A stretch of 64,000 nt of DNA from Pseudomonas sp. TH15 (lineage in GTDB: Bacteria; Pseudomonadota; Gammaproteobacteria; Pseudomonadales; Pseudomonadaceae). The notes under the pieces are model-generated. The model searched no databases. It was not told where the DNA came from and was given only the letters and a program-made list of their open reading frames with translations. Each line of letters begins with the position of its first letter. Within the stretch, counting starts at the first letter, position 1. The stretch covers positions 4,020,001-4,084,000 of the forward strand of contig NZ_JAEKEL010000001.1 in the NCBI RefSeq assembly GCF_016651105.1, read 5' to 3'. Below are positions 1-8,833 of this stretch, in pieces. Position numbers and translations under genes: made by a program.

Positions 1-1
1 C

Positions 2-283
2 GGTGATGGCGACAAACTGGTGGCTTTCGACAAGAACGCCGCCGCGTTGGCGCGCAAACTGCCGATCGCGCCGGACTTCAAGTTGCTGGCAGGCGCTGGG
101 CACTTCGTGTTCATGGCGCCTTGCAACGAGGAACAGATCATCGCCATGCCGGCGCTGTGCACCGATGCCGACGGCGTTGATCGCGAAGACATTCACCGCA
201 ACCTGGTCTCTGAAGCCGGACGTTTCTTTTCACATGCCTTGGCCAAACCGACGCGGGCGGGGATGCAGACGGCTGATCAATAA
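2..283 (+). CDS. alpha/beta hydrolase, C-terminal fragment (5' end outside window)
   Basis: This frame is open from the first base and ends at TAA 281-283, so about 93 C-terminal residues are visible. The segment AGAGHFVFMAPC fits the loop carrying the catalytic histidine of alpha/beta hydrolases, a family that includes dienelactone-hydrolase-like esterases. The nucleophile and the acid residue would lie upstream and cannot be checked. The remaining sequence, with FDKNAAALARKLP before the His loop, is typical of these enzymes. Substrate and pathway cannot be inferred. A REP pair follows immediately, and the next gene is convergent. Confidence 0.6.
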   Translation, partial: GDGDKLVAFDKNAAALARKLPIAPDFKLLAGAGHFVFMAPCNEEQIIAMPALCTDADGVDREDIHRNLVSEAGRFFSHALAKPTRAGMQTADQ

Positions 284-293
284 CCCGAGCGCC

Positions 294-383
294 GTAGGAG
301 CAAAGCTTGCTCGCGAAGACGAATTAACATTCAACATCGTTGTTGAATAAAATGCCGCCTTCACGAGCAAGCTTTGCTCCTAC
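294..383. repeat. REP doublet (AGCAAGCTT type, inverted pair)
   Basis: Two inverted copies of a REP-like unit, 294-317 and 360-383, face each other across about 42 bp. Each reads roughly GTAGGAGCAAAGCTTGCTCG, so a single strand can fold into a long hairpin. The pair lies between convergent genes and may act as a transcription end for both. Confidence 0.85.
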
Positions 384-1573
384 AAGGGCTGTGTGGCGCG
401 GCGTCTGAGCAGCAGGGTCAGCCCCAAGCCGATCACTGACAACAGCGCCGCACAGAAGAAAATCCACGAATAGCCCAGATTCAACGCCACTGCGCCCATC
501 AATGGCCCGGCAATCGCCAGCGCCAGATCAAAGAACACCGCATAAGCGCCCAGGCCTGAGCCGCGACTGGAACTCGGCACCTGTTTGATCGCCTCGACCC
601 CGAGCGCCGGGTACACCAACGACAACCCGAAGCCCGCCAATCCGGCGCCGATCAGCGCAAACGCGGTTGAGGGCGCCAGCCACAATAGCGTCAGGCCGAT
701 GGTCTCGATGGTCATACAGGCGATGGCCGAGTTGAACCCGCCAAATCGGCTGATCGCCGAAATGAACAACAGCCGCGACAGTATGAAACACACGCCGAAC
801 ACCGTCAGGCAATACGCCGCGCCGCTCCAGCCTCGATTCAGGTAGTACAAAGTGATGAAGGTGGTCAGGGTGCCGTAGCCGATGGACGCCAGGCTCAGGC
901 TCGCACCGAATGGAGCAATGCGCCCGAACACCGCCCAGAATGGCAGCCGCTCGCCGCGAATCACCGGCACTGACGGCTTGTTGCGAATCAGCAACAGCGC
1001 CCCGAGGGCCAGCGTCGACAGGACAATCCCGAGGCTGGCGAACCCATACTCGGCAACCATCACCACCCCCAGCGGCGCACCAATGGCGATGGCACCGTAG
1101 GACGCGATACCGTTCCAGGAAATCGAGCGCGCCGTGTGCTCGGCGCCGACCTGGCCCATGCACCAACTGATGGTGCCGACGCCGATCAAACCTTGGGCAA
1201 TCCCCAACAGTAGCCGGCCGGTGATCAGGATCATCAGACTCAATAGCGGGACGCTTTGCAGCAACGTTGAAATCAATGTCAGCACGCCACTCAACACAAT
1301 CCCCGACAAGCCGTAAACAATTGCCCGCTTGGTGCCAATGTTGTCCGACATGCGCCCGGCCATCGGGCGGCTGAGCAAGGTGGCCAGGTATTGGCAGCCG
1401 ATGGTCAGCCCCGCGATGATCGCGCTGAAACCCAGCTGTTCATGGACATACCCCGGCAACACCGCAATCGGCAGGCCGATGCAGAGGAAGGCAATAAAGG
1501 TATAGAAGACGATGGAGACGATCTGCAGGGTGATCGCCATGGAGCTTTGCAGGGGTAGTTGCTGCGCAGACAT
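380..1573 (-). CDS. MFS transporter, YhhS-like
   Basis: A 397-residue inner-membrane protein with about twelve hydrophobic segments, the usual MFS size. The loop after helix 2 carries a motif-A-like GRMSDNIGTKR at residues 73-83. Long stretches resemble the E. coli exporter YhhS, including IGLPIAVLPGYVH near residue 32 and ISWNGIASYGA in the middle. YhhS-type proteins are proton-driven exporters of poorly defined small molecules. The start codon follows a purine-rich stretch, and the gene stands alone, convergent with the preceding hydrolase. Substrate unknown. Confidence 0.85.
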   Translation of the reverse strand: MSAQQLPLQSSMAITLQIVSIVFYTFIAFLCIGLPIAVLPGYVHEQLGFSAIIAGLTIGCQYLATLLSRPMAGRMSDNIGTKRAIVYGLSGIVLSGVLTLISTLLQSVPLLSLMILITGRLLLGIAQGLIGVGTISWCMGQVGAEHTARSISWNGIASYGAIAIGAPLGVVMVAEYGFASLGIVLSTLALGALLLIRNKPSVPVIRGERLPFWAVFGRIAPFGASLSLASIGYGTLTTFITLYYLNRGWSGAAYCLTVFGVCFILSRLLFISAISRFGGFNSAIACMTIETIGLTLLWLAPSTAFALIGAGLAGFGLSLVYPALGVEAIKQVPSSSRGSGLGAYAVFFDLALAIAGPLMGAVALNLGYSWIFFCAALLSVIGLGLTLLLRRRATQPL

Positions 1574-1671
1574 GAGGGCTCGTTCGCGGGCGGCGGTAGG
1601 AGAACTGCATGATGGCTTGGGCGGGAAATAAAAGGAAGCAGGCTAACTATGTTCGTTGGGTTTGAGGGCCT

Positions 1672-1740
1672 CTTCGCGGGCAAGCCTCGCTCCTACAGGG
1701 GACGTGTATACCCGTAGGATGCGAGGCTTGCCCGCGAAGG
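1672..1740. repeat. REP doublet (CGCGGGCAAGCCTCGC type)
   Basis: Inverted copies at 1672-1696 and 1714-1740 (CTTCGCGGGCAAGCCTCGCT and its complement) can pair into one hairpin. It lies upstream of the MFS gene and downstream of ybiT, so it separates two minus-strand transcription units. Confidence 0.8.
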
Positions 1741-1774
1741 TTTCTGCACCACAATGTACCCAACATTGAAATGC

Positions 1775-1805
1775 AAAAAGCCCCGTCACCAGGACAGGGC
1801 TTTTA
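1775..1805 (-). terminator. intrinsic terminator of ybiT
   Basis: On the minus strand the sequence AAAAGCCCTGTCCTGGTGAC continues into GGGGCTTTTT, giving a GC stem with a T-run. It starts about 28 bases after the ybiT stop codon. Confidence 0.8.
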
Positions 1806-1832
1806 CTTGCAGCTTGAAACTAATAGCTGCTT

Positions 1833-3422
1833 TTAGAACACGACGCCCTGACTACGCAGGTAGTCATCGTACGTGCCGCTAAAGTCGATCACGCCACTAG
1901 GGCTCAACTCGATAATGCGGGTGGCCAGGGACGATACGAACTCACGGTCGTGGCTGACGAAGATCAGCGTGCCCGGGTAGTTCTCCAGCGCCAGGTTCAG
2001 CGCCTCGATGGATTCCATGTCCAAGTGGTTGGTCGGTTCGTCCATGATCAGCACGTTCGGCTTCTGCAGGATCAGCTTGCCGAACAGCATGCGACCTTGC
2101 TCACCACCGGAAATAACCTTGACCGACTTCAGAATCTCGTCGTTGGAGAACAGCATGCGGCCGAGGGTGCCGCGAACGATTTGCTCGCCGCCCTGGGTCC
2201 ATTGGCCCATCCAGTCGAACAGGTTGCAGTCGTCTTCGAAGTCGTGCGCGTGGTCCTGGGCGTAGTAGCCCAGTTCGGCGGCGTCGGTCCACTTCACAGT
2301 ACCGGCATCCGGGGTCAGTTCATTGACCAGGGTGCGCAGCAGGGTGGTTTTGCCGATACCGTTCGGGCCGATGATCGCCACGCGCTCGCCGGCTTCAACA
2401 ACGAAGCTGAAGTCCTTGAACAGCGGCTTGCCGTCGAAGCCTTTGGCCATGCGCTCGACGATGACCGCTTGACGGTGCAGCTTCTTGGTTTGTTCGAAAC
2501 GGATGAACGGGCTCACACGGCTCGAAGGCTTGACCTCGGCCAGTTGGATCTTGTCGATCGCCTTGGCGCGGGAGGTCGCTTGCTTGGCTTTCGAGGCGTT
2601 GGCCGAGAAGCGGCTGACGAACGATTGCAGCTCGGAAATCTGCGCTTTCTTCTTGGCGTTGTCCGACAGCAGTTGCTCGCGGGACTGGGTCGCCACGGTC
2701 ATGTACTCGTCGTAGTTGCCCGGGAACAGGCGCAGCTCGCCGTAATCCAGGTCAGCCATGTGGGTGCACACGCTGTTCAGGAAGTGACGGTCGTGAGAGA
2801 TGATGATCATCAGGCTGGAGCGCTGGGTCAGAATGTTTTCCAGCCAACGGATGGTGTTGATGTCCAAGTGGTTGGTCGGTTCGTCGAGCAACAGCACTTC
2901 AGGATCGGAGAACAGCGCCTGAGCCAGCAATACGCGCAGTTTCCAGCCTGGGGAAACCTCGCTCATCGGGCCGAAGTGCTGCTCGATGCCGATACCCAGG
3001 CCCAGCAACAGTTCACCGGCACGGGATTCGGCGGTGTAGCCGTCCATTTCGGCGAACTCGGTTTCCAGCTCGGCTACAGCCATGCCGTCTGCTTCGGTCA
3101 TTTCCGGCAGCGAGTAGATGCGATCGCGCTCGGCCTTGACCTTCCACAACTCTTCGTGACCCATGATCACGGTGTCGATAACGGTGAATTCTTCGTAGGC
3201 GAACTGGTCCTGGCGCAATTTACCCAGACGCACGTTCGGCTCGAGCATGACCTGGCCGCCGGACGGCTCGAGATCGTTACCGAGGATTTTCATGAAGGTC
3301 GACTTGCCGCAACCGTTGGCGCCGATCAGGCCGTAGCGGTTACCCGCTGCGAATTTAACCGAAACGTTCTCGAATAACGGCTTGGCGCCGAACTGCATCG
3401 TGATGTTAGCTGTGGAGATCAA
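1833..3422 (-). CDS. ybiT: ABC-F family ATPase YbiT
   Basis: A 529-residue soluble protein with two ABC ATPase halves and no membrane segments, the ABC-F arrangement. Walker A motifs are GANGCGKST at 34-42 and GPNGIGKTT near 350. Both halves end in LLLDEPTNHLD or LIMDEPTNHLD. The first signature is the degenerate SPGWKLR, the second ISGGEQGRM. The inter-domain linker carries SFVSRFSANASKAKQATSR, which is diagnostic of YbiT. Length and sequence match E. coli YbiT almost end to end. ABC-F proteins bind the ribosomal E site and relieve stalled translation; the exact role of YbiT is less certain. Single gene with its own terminator. Confidence 0.95.
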   Translation of the reverse strand: MISTANITMQFGAKPLFENVSVKFAAGNRYGLIGANGCGKSTFMKILGNDLEPSGGQVMLEPNVRLGKLRQDQFAYEEFTVIDTVIMGHEELWKVKAERDRIYSLPEMTEADGMAVAELETEFAEMDGYTAESRAGELLLGLGIGIEQHFGPMSEVSPGWKLRVLLAQALFSDPEVLLLDEPTNHLDINTIRWLENILTQRSSLMIIISHDRHFLNSVCTHMADLDYGELRLFPGNYDEYMTVATQSREQLLSDNAKKKAQISELQSFVSRFSANASKAKQATSRAKAIDKIQLAEVKPSSRVSPFIRFEQTKKLHRQAVIVERMAKGFDGKPLFKDFSFVVEAGERVAIIGPNGIGKTTLLRTLVNELTPDAGTVKWTDAAELGYYAQDHAHDFEDDCNLFDWMGQWTQGGEQIVRGTLGRMLFSNDEILKSVKVISGGEQGRMLFGKLILQKPNVLIMDEPTNHLDMESIEALNLALENYPGTLIFVSHDREFVSSLATRIIELSPSGVIDFSGTYDDYLRSQGVVF

Positions 3423-3801
3423 GAGTTATTCCTGCGAAGCATTCTGAGTAGCGAGGGTGCGGCTGGAGCGCTTGGCCCGAGTCAAAGTGCGCTGAGGCGG
3501 GGGTTCCCGTCATCAACCAAGGGGGGCGCGTAAAGTTTGGCGGCGATTGTACTGGTCTGGCTCTTTAAACGATAGGGCGAAGACGCCGCGGGCGCCGATT
3601 GGCGCAATCGCGGGACAGTTTTTCACAGATGAGTGTTCACTATCGGTTACAAAGTGTGGCTAAAATGCCATGCATATCACCCAGCGCCTTCAACCGCGCG
3701 GGCTCAAGGATGTGCCATTGGTATTCAGACCACTGCATAAGACGCTAGGCCACGAGCCGCCAGGCGCGCAGATTGTTCAATTCTGACGTGTGACGAATGC
3801 C
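3423..3801. other. divergent intergenic region between ybiT and lpxO
   Basis: About 380 bp without a credible gene. It must hold the promoters of both ybiT (minus) and lpxO (plus). For lpxO a possible sigma70 site is TTCACT at 3636 and TAAAAT at 3661, but the 19-bp spacer is long, so this is only a suggestion. Confidence 0.4.
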
Positions 3802-4701
3802 GTGAAACTCATCATTGCCGCCATTTATGTTGTCTCCATCGCGTATGTTCACCTGCGCGGTCGCGTGCGCCACAAACTGGGCCGCCAATTAAGCGACCAC
3901 TCGACGTTTCTGGCGCCGATCAATTGCTTCCTTTATATGTTCTCCAAAACCCCGAGCAAGCCATACCTCAACCCGGCGGACTTTCCGGACCTGAGCCCAT
4001 TGCAGGCGAACTGGGAAGTCATCCGCGCCGAAGGCCAAAACCTGCTCAAGGCCGGGGAGATCAAGCGCTCGAACCAATATGACGACGTCGGTTTCAACTC
4101 ATTCTTCAAGAGCGGCTGGAAGCGTTTCTACTTGAAGTGGTACGGCGACAGCCATCCTTCGGCGCAAAAGCTCTGCCCGCGCACCACCGAGCTGGTGCAA
4201 AGCATCGGTTCGATCAAAGCGGCGATGTTCGCCGAACTGCCGCCGGGTTCCAAACTGGTGCGTCACCGCGACCCGTATGCCGGCTCCTATCGCTATCACC
4301 TGGGCCTGGAAACTCCGAACGATGCCGGTTGCTACATCAACGTTGACGGCCAGAACTACCACTGGCGTGATGGGGAGGCGGTGATGTTCGACGAAACGTT
4401 CATTCACTACGCCGAAAACACCACCGACCAGAACCGCATCATCCTGTTCTGCGACGTCGAGCGGCCGATGAAGTACCGCTGGGCGGCGGTGCTCAACGGT
4501 TGGTTCAGTCGTAATGTCATGGCCGCGGCGGGCGCGCCGAACGATGCGGGCGACAAAACGGGGGCAATCAACCGCTTGTTCACCAAAATCTACAAGGTTC
4601 GTTTGCGGGGCAAGGAGCTGAAAAAGCAAAACCGCACGCGTTACTACCTGGAGAAGTGGGCGATTTTTGGTGGGTTATTGGCGGTTTTCGTTCTGATCTG
4701 A
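3802..4701 (+). CDS. lpxO: LpxO-type lipid A 2-hydroxylase (aspartyl/asparaginyl beta-hydroxylase family)
   Basis: The protein is about 299 residues. It has an N-terminal membrane anchor (KLIIAAIYVVSIAYVHLRGR), a catalytic beta-hydroxylase domain and a hydrophobic C-terminal tail. Iron and 2-oxoglutarate ligands are visible as HRDPYAGSYRYH (His155, Asp157) and the later FIHYAENTT (His202). LpxO enzymes add a 2-hydroxyl group to secondary acyl chains of lipid A at the inner membrane, which alters outer-membrane charge and peptide resistance. The GTG at 3802 (VKLIIAA) matches the usual N-terminus. An in-frame GTG at 3790 would add four residues. Neither has a clear ribosome binding site. Confidence 0.88.
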   Translation: MKLIIAAIYVVSIAYVHLRGRVRHKLGRQLSDHSTFLAPINCFLYMFSKTPSKPYLNPADFPDLSPLQANWEVIRAEGQNLLKAGEIKRSNQYDDVGFNSFFKSGWKRFYLKWYGDSHPSAQKLCPRTTELVQSIGSIKAAMFAELPPGSKLVRHRDPYAGSYRYHLGLETPNDAGCYINVDGQNYHWRDGEAVMFDETFIHYAENTTDQNRIILFCDVERPMKYRWAAVLNGWFSRNVMAAAGAPNDAGDKTGAINRLFTKIYKVRLRGKELKKQNRTRYYLEKWAIFGGLLAVFVLI

Positions 4702-4752
4702 TTCATATCTGCCCGCCGCAGCACCTACCTGGAGCAACCCTGTGGGAGCTAT

Positions 4753-4849
4753 GTAGGAGCTGTCGAGTAAAACGAGGCTGCGATCTTTTGATTCTGCTTC
4801 CAAGATCAAGATCAAGATCAACAGATCGCAGCGTGCCGCAGCTCCTGCA
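4753..4849. repeat. REP pair, TAGGAGCTG/GATCGCAG type, degenerate
   Basis: A GTAGGAGCTGTCGAG arm at 4753 and its complement ending GCAGCTCCTGCA at 4849 flank a core containing GATCTTTTGATT and three tandem AAGATC hexamers (4802-4819). The hairpin lies between convergent lpxO and ku. Confidence 0.75.
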
Positions 4850-4924
4850 TGGAGTGTCAGTGACGCTTGCTTTTAGAGACTCTCTCAAAAGCTACCTGTC
4901 AGTTGCCTGACGATTCTTCAGTTG

Positions 4925-5779
4925 TCATTCCCCCGACGCTTTTTTGGTCTTCTTCGCTGGCGCGGCCTTGGCCTTCGGCTTGGCCGCGGCTTTGCCGCCA
5001 AGGCTGCGTTTCAACAGCTCGGTCAAATCAATCACATCAGCGGTTTTGCGCTCTTCCTCGCCACCCACCGTCTCGACATCTTCGATCTTGCCTTCATGGG
5101 CCTTCTTCTCCACCAGTGCCATGATCTTGTCTTCGAAACTGTCGTGGTAATCCTCGGGTTTCCAGTCGGCGCTCATGTCCTCGACCAGACGCTTGGCCAT
5201 CTCCAGTTCGCCCTTGGCCAGTTCGGGTTTGGTCACTTCACTGCCCAACGCCAACTCATCCAGGCTGCGCACTTGCGCCGGCCAGCGCAGCATCACCAGC
5301 ACCATGGCCGACTCCAGCGGCATTAGCGCTGCCAGGTGCTGGCGGGTGTGCAGCACGACGTGGGCGAGGGCGACTTTGTTGGTTTTGCTCAGGGTTTCGC
5401 GCAACAGCGCATAGACCTTGCCGCCGCGTTTGTCCGGGGCCAGGTAGTAGGGCGTGTCGATGTTTTGCAGTGGGATTTGTTCGCTGTCGACGAAGGCAAA
5501 GATGTCGATGGTCTGGGTCGACAGCGGGTGCGCCGAGCGGATTTCCTCTTCGCTGAGCACCACGTAACGGCCCTTTTCGTAGGCGACGCCTTTGACAATG
5601 TGTTCCTTGGAGACTTCCTTGCCGGTGACCTTGTTGACGCGTTTGTAGCCCACCGGGTCCATGCTGCGGCTGTCGAGCCAGTCGAAATCCACGCCTTGGG
5701 ACGAGGTGGCCGACATCAGGGCCACGGGGATGTGTACCAAGCCGAAACTGATTGCGCCTTTCCAGATTGCCCGGGCCAT
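4925..5779 (-). CDS. ku: bacterial Ku DNA-end-binding protein (non-homologous end joining)
   Basis: A 284-residue protein with the canonical Ku opening MARAIWKGAISFGLVHIPV. The Ku core follows, including DSRSMDPVGYKRVNK and PYYLAPDKRGGKVYALLRET. The last about 35 residues are a Lys/Ala-rich tail, as is common in bacterial Ku, where the tail helps DNA binding and threading. Homodimeric Ku encircles double-strand ends and recruits the ligase/polymerase LigD. No ligD lies within the window, so the partner must be encoded elsewhere. Start ATG at 5779 is fixed by the conserved N-terminus. Confidence 0.95.
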   Translation of the reverse strand: MARAIWKGAISFGLVHIPVALMSATSSQGVDFDWLDSRSMDPVGYKRVNKVTGKEVSKEHIVKGVAYEKGRYVVLSEEEIRSAHPLSTQTIDIFAFVDSEQIPLQNIDTPYYLAPDKRGGKVYALLRETLSKTNKVALAHVVLHTRQHLAALMPLESAMVLVMLRWPAQVRSLDELALGSEVTKPELAKGELEMAKRLVEDMSADWKPEDYHDSFEDKIMALVEKKAHEGKIEDVETVGGEEERKTADVIDLTELLKRSLGGKAAAKPKAKAAPAKKTKKASGE

Positions 5780-5970
5780 CGTCGTCTACTCGCAAGTGAT
5801 GATCAGGTGACCTGTAGCGGCGGACGAAAGTTTCCTGCGATTGAGCTGGTTTGCGGGCGCTTGGTCAACTCGTGTTACATGTTGTTTAACGCCCATGGGT
5901 TAACAAATCCGAACCCAGCGCGTAGCGTGGACTCGAAGGCTCTATCCCCTGCGCATCGAGAGGCCGCTCC

Positions 5971-6312
5971 ATGAACCGAATCTTGCTTGGCATTGCTGTC
6001 CTCGCCGTGAGTGGCGGTCTGGTTCACGCGGACGTTGTGCCGCCAGCGTCTACGTTACTCCTCGCGCAAAGTCCGACTGGCAACAGCAACAATCCCTACA
6101 ACAGCCCGATTCGTCGGGCCAATCCCAACAGCATGCAAGGCACTCAGCCCAGCACACCGCCGGTACGTGGGCCCAATACCGTGCCAACGCCGCGCCAGCC
6201 TACCGTGGAGAACCGTGGTATCGGTAATGGCCAGCCAATTCGCAGCGTGCCCAGCAAGCCACCGACCTTCATTCCCAATCCGCCCTCACGGGGTACCGAC
6301 AGCGACCGTTGA
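5971..6312 (+). CDS. secreted Pro/Asn-rich hypothetical protein
   Basis: A 113-residue protein. An N-terminal signal peptide (MNRILLGIAVLAVSGGLVHA, cleavage near residue 20) precedes a low-complexity mature region rich in Pro, Asn, Ser and Arg, with repeated SPIRRANP, PPVRGPN and FIPNPPS segments. I recognise no domain. Compositionally it looks like a disordered periplasmic or surface protein. It precedes the sugar dehydrogenase gene by about 50 bp in the same direction, so the two may be co-transcribed. Function unknown. Confidence 0.65.
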   Translation: MNRILLGIAVLAVSGGLVHADVVPPASTLLLAQSPTGNSNNPYNSPIRRANPNSMQGTQPSTPPVRGPNTVPTPRQPTVENRGIGNGQPIRSVPSKPPTFIPNPPSRGTDSDR

Positions 6313-6364
6313 ACGGCAGGACTGAAGTTCTGCCAGCCTTTCAAGTGAACAAAAGGAATCGTAC

Positions 6365-7510
6365 ATGTTGCGTAAAACCCTTCTAGCCAGCCTGTGTGCC
6401 GGCGCTCTGATCAGCGCACCGGCGTTCGCCGCAGCGCCCCAGGAGCTGCAAAGCGAGCAGGGCACCCTCGAAGTCACGACGATAACCCAGGGGCTTGAAC
6501 ATCCATGGGCGCTGGCTTTTCTGCCCGATCGCCAAGGCATGCTGGTGACCGAGCGGCCAGGCAATCTGCGGGTGGTTACCAGTGATGGCAAGCTGTCGAC
6601 GCCGATCGGCGGGGTACCGAAAGTGTGGGCCAAGGGGCAGGGCGGTTTGCTCGATGTGGTGCTGTCACCGGACTTCAAGCAGGATCGCCTGGTTTATCTG
6701 TCCTACGCCGAGGGTGGCGGTGAGGGCGACAAGGCCGGGACCGCGGTCGGCCGCGGACGTTTGTCCGACGACCTGACGACCCTCAAGGACTTCAAGGTAA
6801 TCTTCCGCCAGGAGCCGAAACTCTCAGTCGGCAACCACTTCGGTTCGCGGCTGGTGTTCGACCGTGACGGGTATCTGTTCATCACCCTGGGCGAAAACAA
6901 CGACCGCATGACCGCCCAGGACCTCGACAAGCTGCAGGGCAAAGTCGTGCGGATCTACCCGGACGGCAAGGTGCCGGATGACAATCCTTTTGTCGGTCAG
7001 GACGGCGTGCGTCCGGAGATCTGGTCCTACGGCCATCGCAATCCGCAGGGCGCGGCGATCAACCCCTGGAACGGCACGCTGTGGGAAAACGAGCACGGTC
7101 CCAAAGGTGGCGACGAAATCAACGTGATCGAGCGTGGCAAGAACTACGGCTGGCCGTTGGCAACCAACGGCGTCAACTATTCAGGTGAGCCGATTCCGGA
7201 GTCCAAGGGCAAGACGGTCGAAGGCACCGTGCCGCCGCACCACGTTTGGGAAAAATCACCGGGTGTTACAGGCATGGCCTTTTACGATGGTGATCGCTTC
7301 AAGCCTTGGCAGCACAACGTGTTTATCGGCGCGCTGGCGAGCCAGGAACTCATCCGATTGCAGTTCGATGGGGACAAAGTGGTGCATGAAGAGCGTTTGA
7401 TGGGAGAGCTCAAGGCGCGGATCCGCGACGTGAGGCAGGGGCCGGATGGGTATTTGTATGTGCTGACGGATGAAGCGGATGGAGCGTTGTACAAGGTCGG
7501 ACTGAAGTAA
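6365..7510 (+). CDS. PQQ-dependent aldose sugar dehydrogenase (YliI/sorbosone dehydrogenase family)
   Basis: The 381-residue product has a signal peptide (MLRKTLLASLCAGALISAPAFA) and a six-bladed beta-propeller of the soluble glucose/sorbosone dehydrogenase family. Family hallmarks include HPWALAFLPD near residue 45, GNHFGSRLVFDRDGYLF in the middle, SYGHRNPQGAAINP, and ENEHGPKGGDEIN. The histidine and arginine of these segments contact PQQ in related enzymes. It probably oxidises aldose sugars in the periplasm. Length matches E. coli YliI (about 370). A strong AAAAGGA ribosome binding site precedes the ATG. The physiological substrate cannot be read from sequence. Confidence 0.88.
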   Translation: MLRKTLLASLCAGALISAPAFAAAPQELQSEQGTLEVTTITQGLEHPWALAFLPDRQGMLVTERPGNLRVVTSDGKLSTPIGGVPKVWAKGQGGLLDVVLSPDFKQDRLVYLSYAEGGGEGDKAGTAVGRGRLSDDLTTLKDFKVIFRQEPKLSVGNHFGSRLVFDRDGYLFITLGENNDRMTAQDLDKLQGKVVRIYPDGKVPDDNPFVGQDGVRPEIWSYGHRNPQGAAINPWNGTLWENEHGPKGGDEINVIERGKNYGWPLATNGVNYSGEPIPESKGKTVEGTVPPHHVWEKSPGVTGMAFYDGDRFKPWQHNVFIGALASQELIRLQFDGDKVVHEERLMGELKARIRDVRQGPDGYLYVLTDEADGALYKVGLK

Positions 7511-7530
7511 GGCGCTGAGAGCGCTCTATA

Positions 7531-7629
7531 CCTGTGGTGAGGGGATTTATCCCCGATGGATTGTGCAGCTTCTCTAGGAAGAGCGGGGCTGCTTCGCTGC
7601 CCATCGGGGATAAATCCCCTCGCCACAGG
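7531..7629. repeat. long inverted repeat with GGGGATTTATCCCC core
   Basis: The arms CCTGTGGTGAGGGGATTTAT (from 7531) and its complement (ending 7629) are nearly perfect. Each arm also contains its own GGGGATTTATCCCC palindrome. This is a third repeat type in the window. It lies between convergent genes and may end transcription in both directions. Confidence 0.8.
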
Positions 7630-7640
7630 GGTTGTGGTGG

Positions 7641-8741
7641 CTAAAGAATTTGGGGGAATAGCACCACTGCGGCGCGTAGTTTTCCTCGGCCGAATCGGCA
7701 CATCTTCTCAAACTCCCCATGACTCACCGGCAAATGCTGGCAATCCATCGGCTGGCGATGCTGGCTGTGGTCCACATCCGGATCATGCAGGTACACAAAC
7801 TCCTCGTCGCAATCGGTGACCATCACCCAATGCGGCGCCTTGGAGCGCGTCAGCCGATAGCTACTGATCAACACCAGCGGCTGCCCGCCAGCGTCCAACA
7901 ACTGCGGCAGATCCAGCGGCCCGCCAACCTCCCGTTCCACATCGGTATCCTGCAACTGCGCAGTGAACTCTTCATGCACTAACCGCATTACGTCCTTTTT
8001 ATGCTCATCGCGCACCCCGTCGAGAAACAACGGCCCGGCCATGCTCAGTTGCAGCCGCACACGAAACCCGCGTCGCCATGCCGCCAACGCCAGCCCCTGC
8101 GGGCTGCAACCGCCGTGGCCCGAGGTCATGAACACCGTGGTCGCCTCGCGCCAGATTTGCAGTTCTTCGCGGCGCTCTAGCAACCGACCCTGTTGCAACG
8201 CGCCCATCGCCATCAGCAAACAGGCCGGGCCGCATGTGAAGTCGGTGGTTTGCGCGTAATAAGGCACCTTGACGCTGCGCGAGTCGCGGTGCTGGAGGAT
8301 GCGTTTCTCCAGGCGCAATGCGTCGGCGTGGTCCTCGTAGTAGTCATGAATCAGCGCAAAACGCCTGTAACCGTTGCGCTCATACAAGGCAATCGCCGCC
8401 GGGTTGTCGGTGCGCACTTCAAGCCGTAGGTAGGCGCAATCGTGTTCAAGGGCACAGGCCTCGATCCGCTCCAGCAACTGTTTACCCAAGCCATTGCCGC
8501 GGGCATCTGAGGCAATGGCAATCGAATAGAGTCGCGCCAGAGACGTGCCTCGGTGGAACAGCACCACCGCGTAGCCGACCAGTTGTTCCCCGTGTTGGGC
8601 GACCAGCAGCCGTCCATGAGCGCGAGTGATCATCCACTGAAAGCTGCGACTGGTGAGCCGATCCGTGGTGAAGCATTGCTCTTCGAGTTTCAGCAACGCC
8701 GGTAAGTCTTCAACTACCGCCAAGCGAAAGACAGGATTCAT
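7641..8741 (-). CDS. fusion of GNAT N-acetyltransferase and C39-like cysteine peptidase (DUF3335)
   Basis: A 366-residue two-domain protein. Residues 3-150 form a GNAT acetyltransferase with the acetyl-CoA loop ARGNGLGKQLL at 80-90 and the VRTDNPAAIALYERNGY segment of RimI-like enzymes. Residues 158-366 form a C39/papain-like peptidase: Cys170 in DFTCGPACLLM, His304 in APHWVMV and Asp320 in LHDPD. ATG at 8741 is preceded by GGTGG. Upstream in-frame TTG or ATT codons give a longer frame but no better site. It is divergent, 92 bp away, from a RimK-like ligase gene. This pairing has been described by comparative genomics as a possible peptide-tagging system. Substrate unknown; no signal peptide, so cytoplasmic. 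Confidence 0.85.
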   Translation of the reverse strand: MNPVFRLAVVEDLPALLKLEEQCFTTDRLTSRSFQWMITRAHGRLLVAQHGEQLVGYAVVLFHRGTSLARLYSIAIASDARGNGLGKQLLERIEACALEHDCAYLRLEVRTDNPAAIALYERNGYRRFALIHDYYEDHADALRLEKRILQHRDSRSVKVPYYAQTTDFTCGPACLLMAMGALQQGRLLERREELQIWREATTVFMTSGHGGCSPQGLALAAWRRGFRVRLQLSMAGPLFLDGVRDEHKKDVMRLVHEEFTAQLQDTDVEREVGGPLDLPQLLDAGGQPLVLISSYRLTRSKAPHWVMVTDCDEEFVYLHDPDVDHSQHRQPMDCQHLPVSHGEFEKMCRFGRGKLRAAVVLFPQIL

Positions 8742-8833
8742 ATGACCACCGTAAAAGTTGCGTAACGAAACGGGACTTTCAAAAAAGTTCGTGCTTAATA
8801 GGAAAGGTCTTGTTCTCCAACGGATCAATCACT

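Noticed and set aside
1950..3377. Open frame of 475 codons antisense to ybiT
   Set aside because: Same antisense artefact; ybiT is unambiguous.
4802..4819. Three tandem AAGATC hexamers considered as a separate microsatellite or CRISPR-like repeat
   Set aside because: They lie inside the loop of a REP hairpin and have no spacers.
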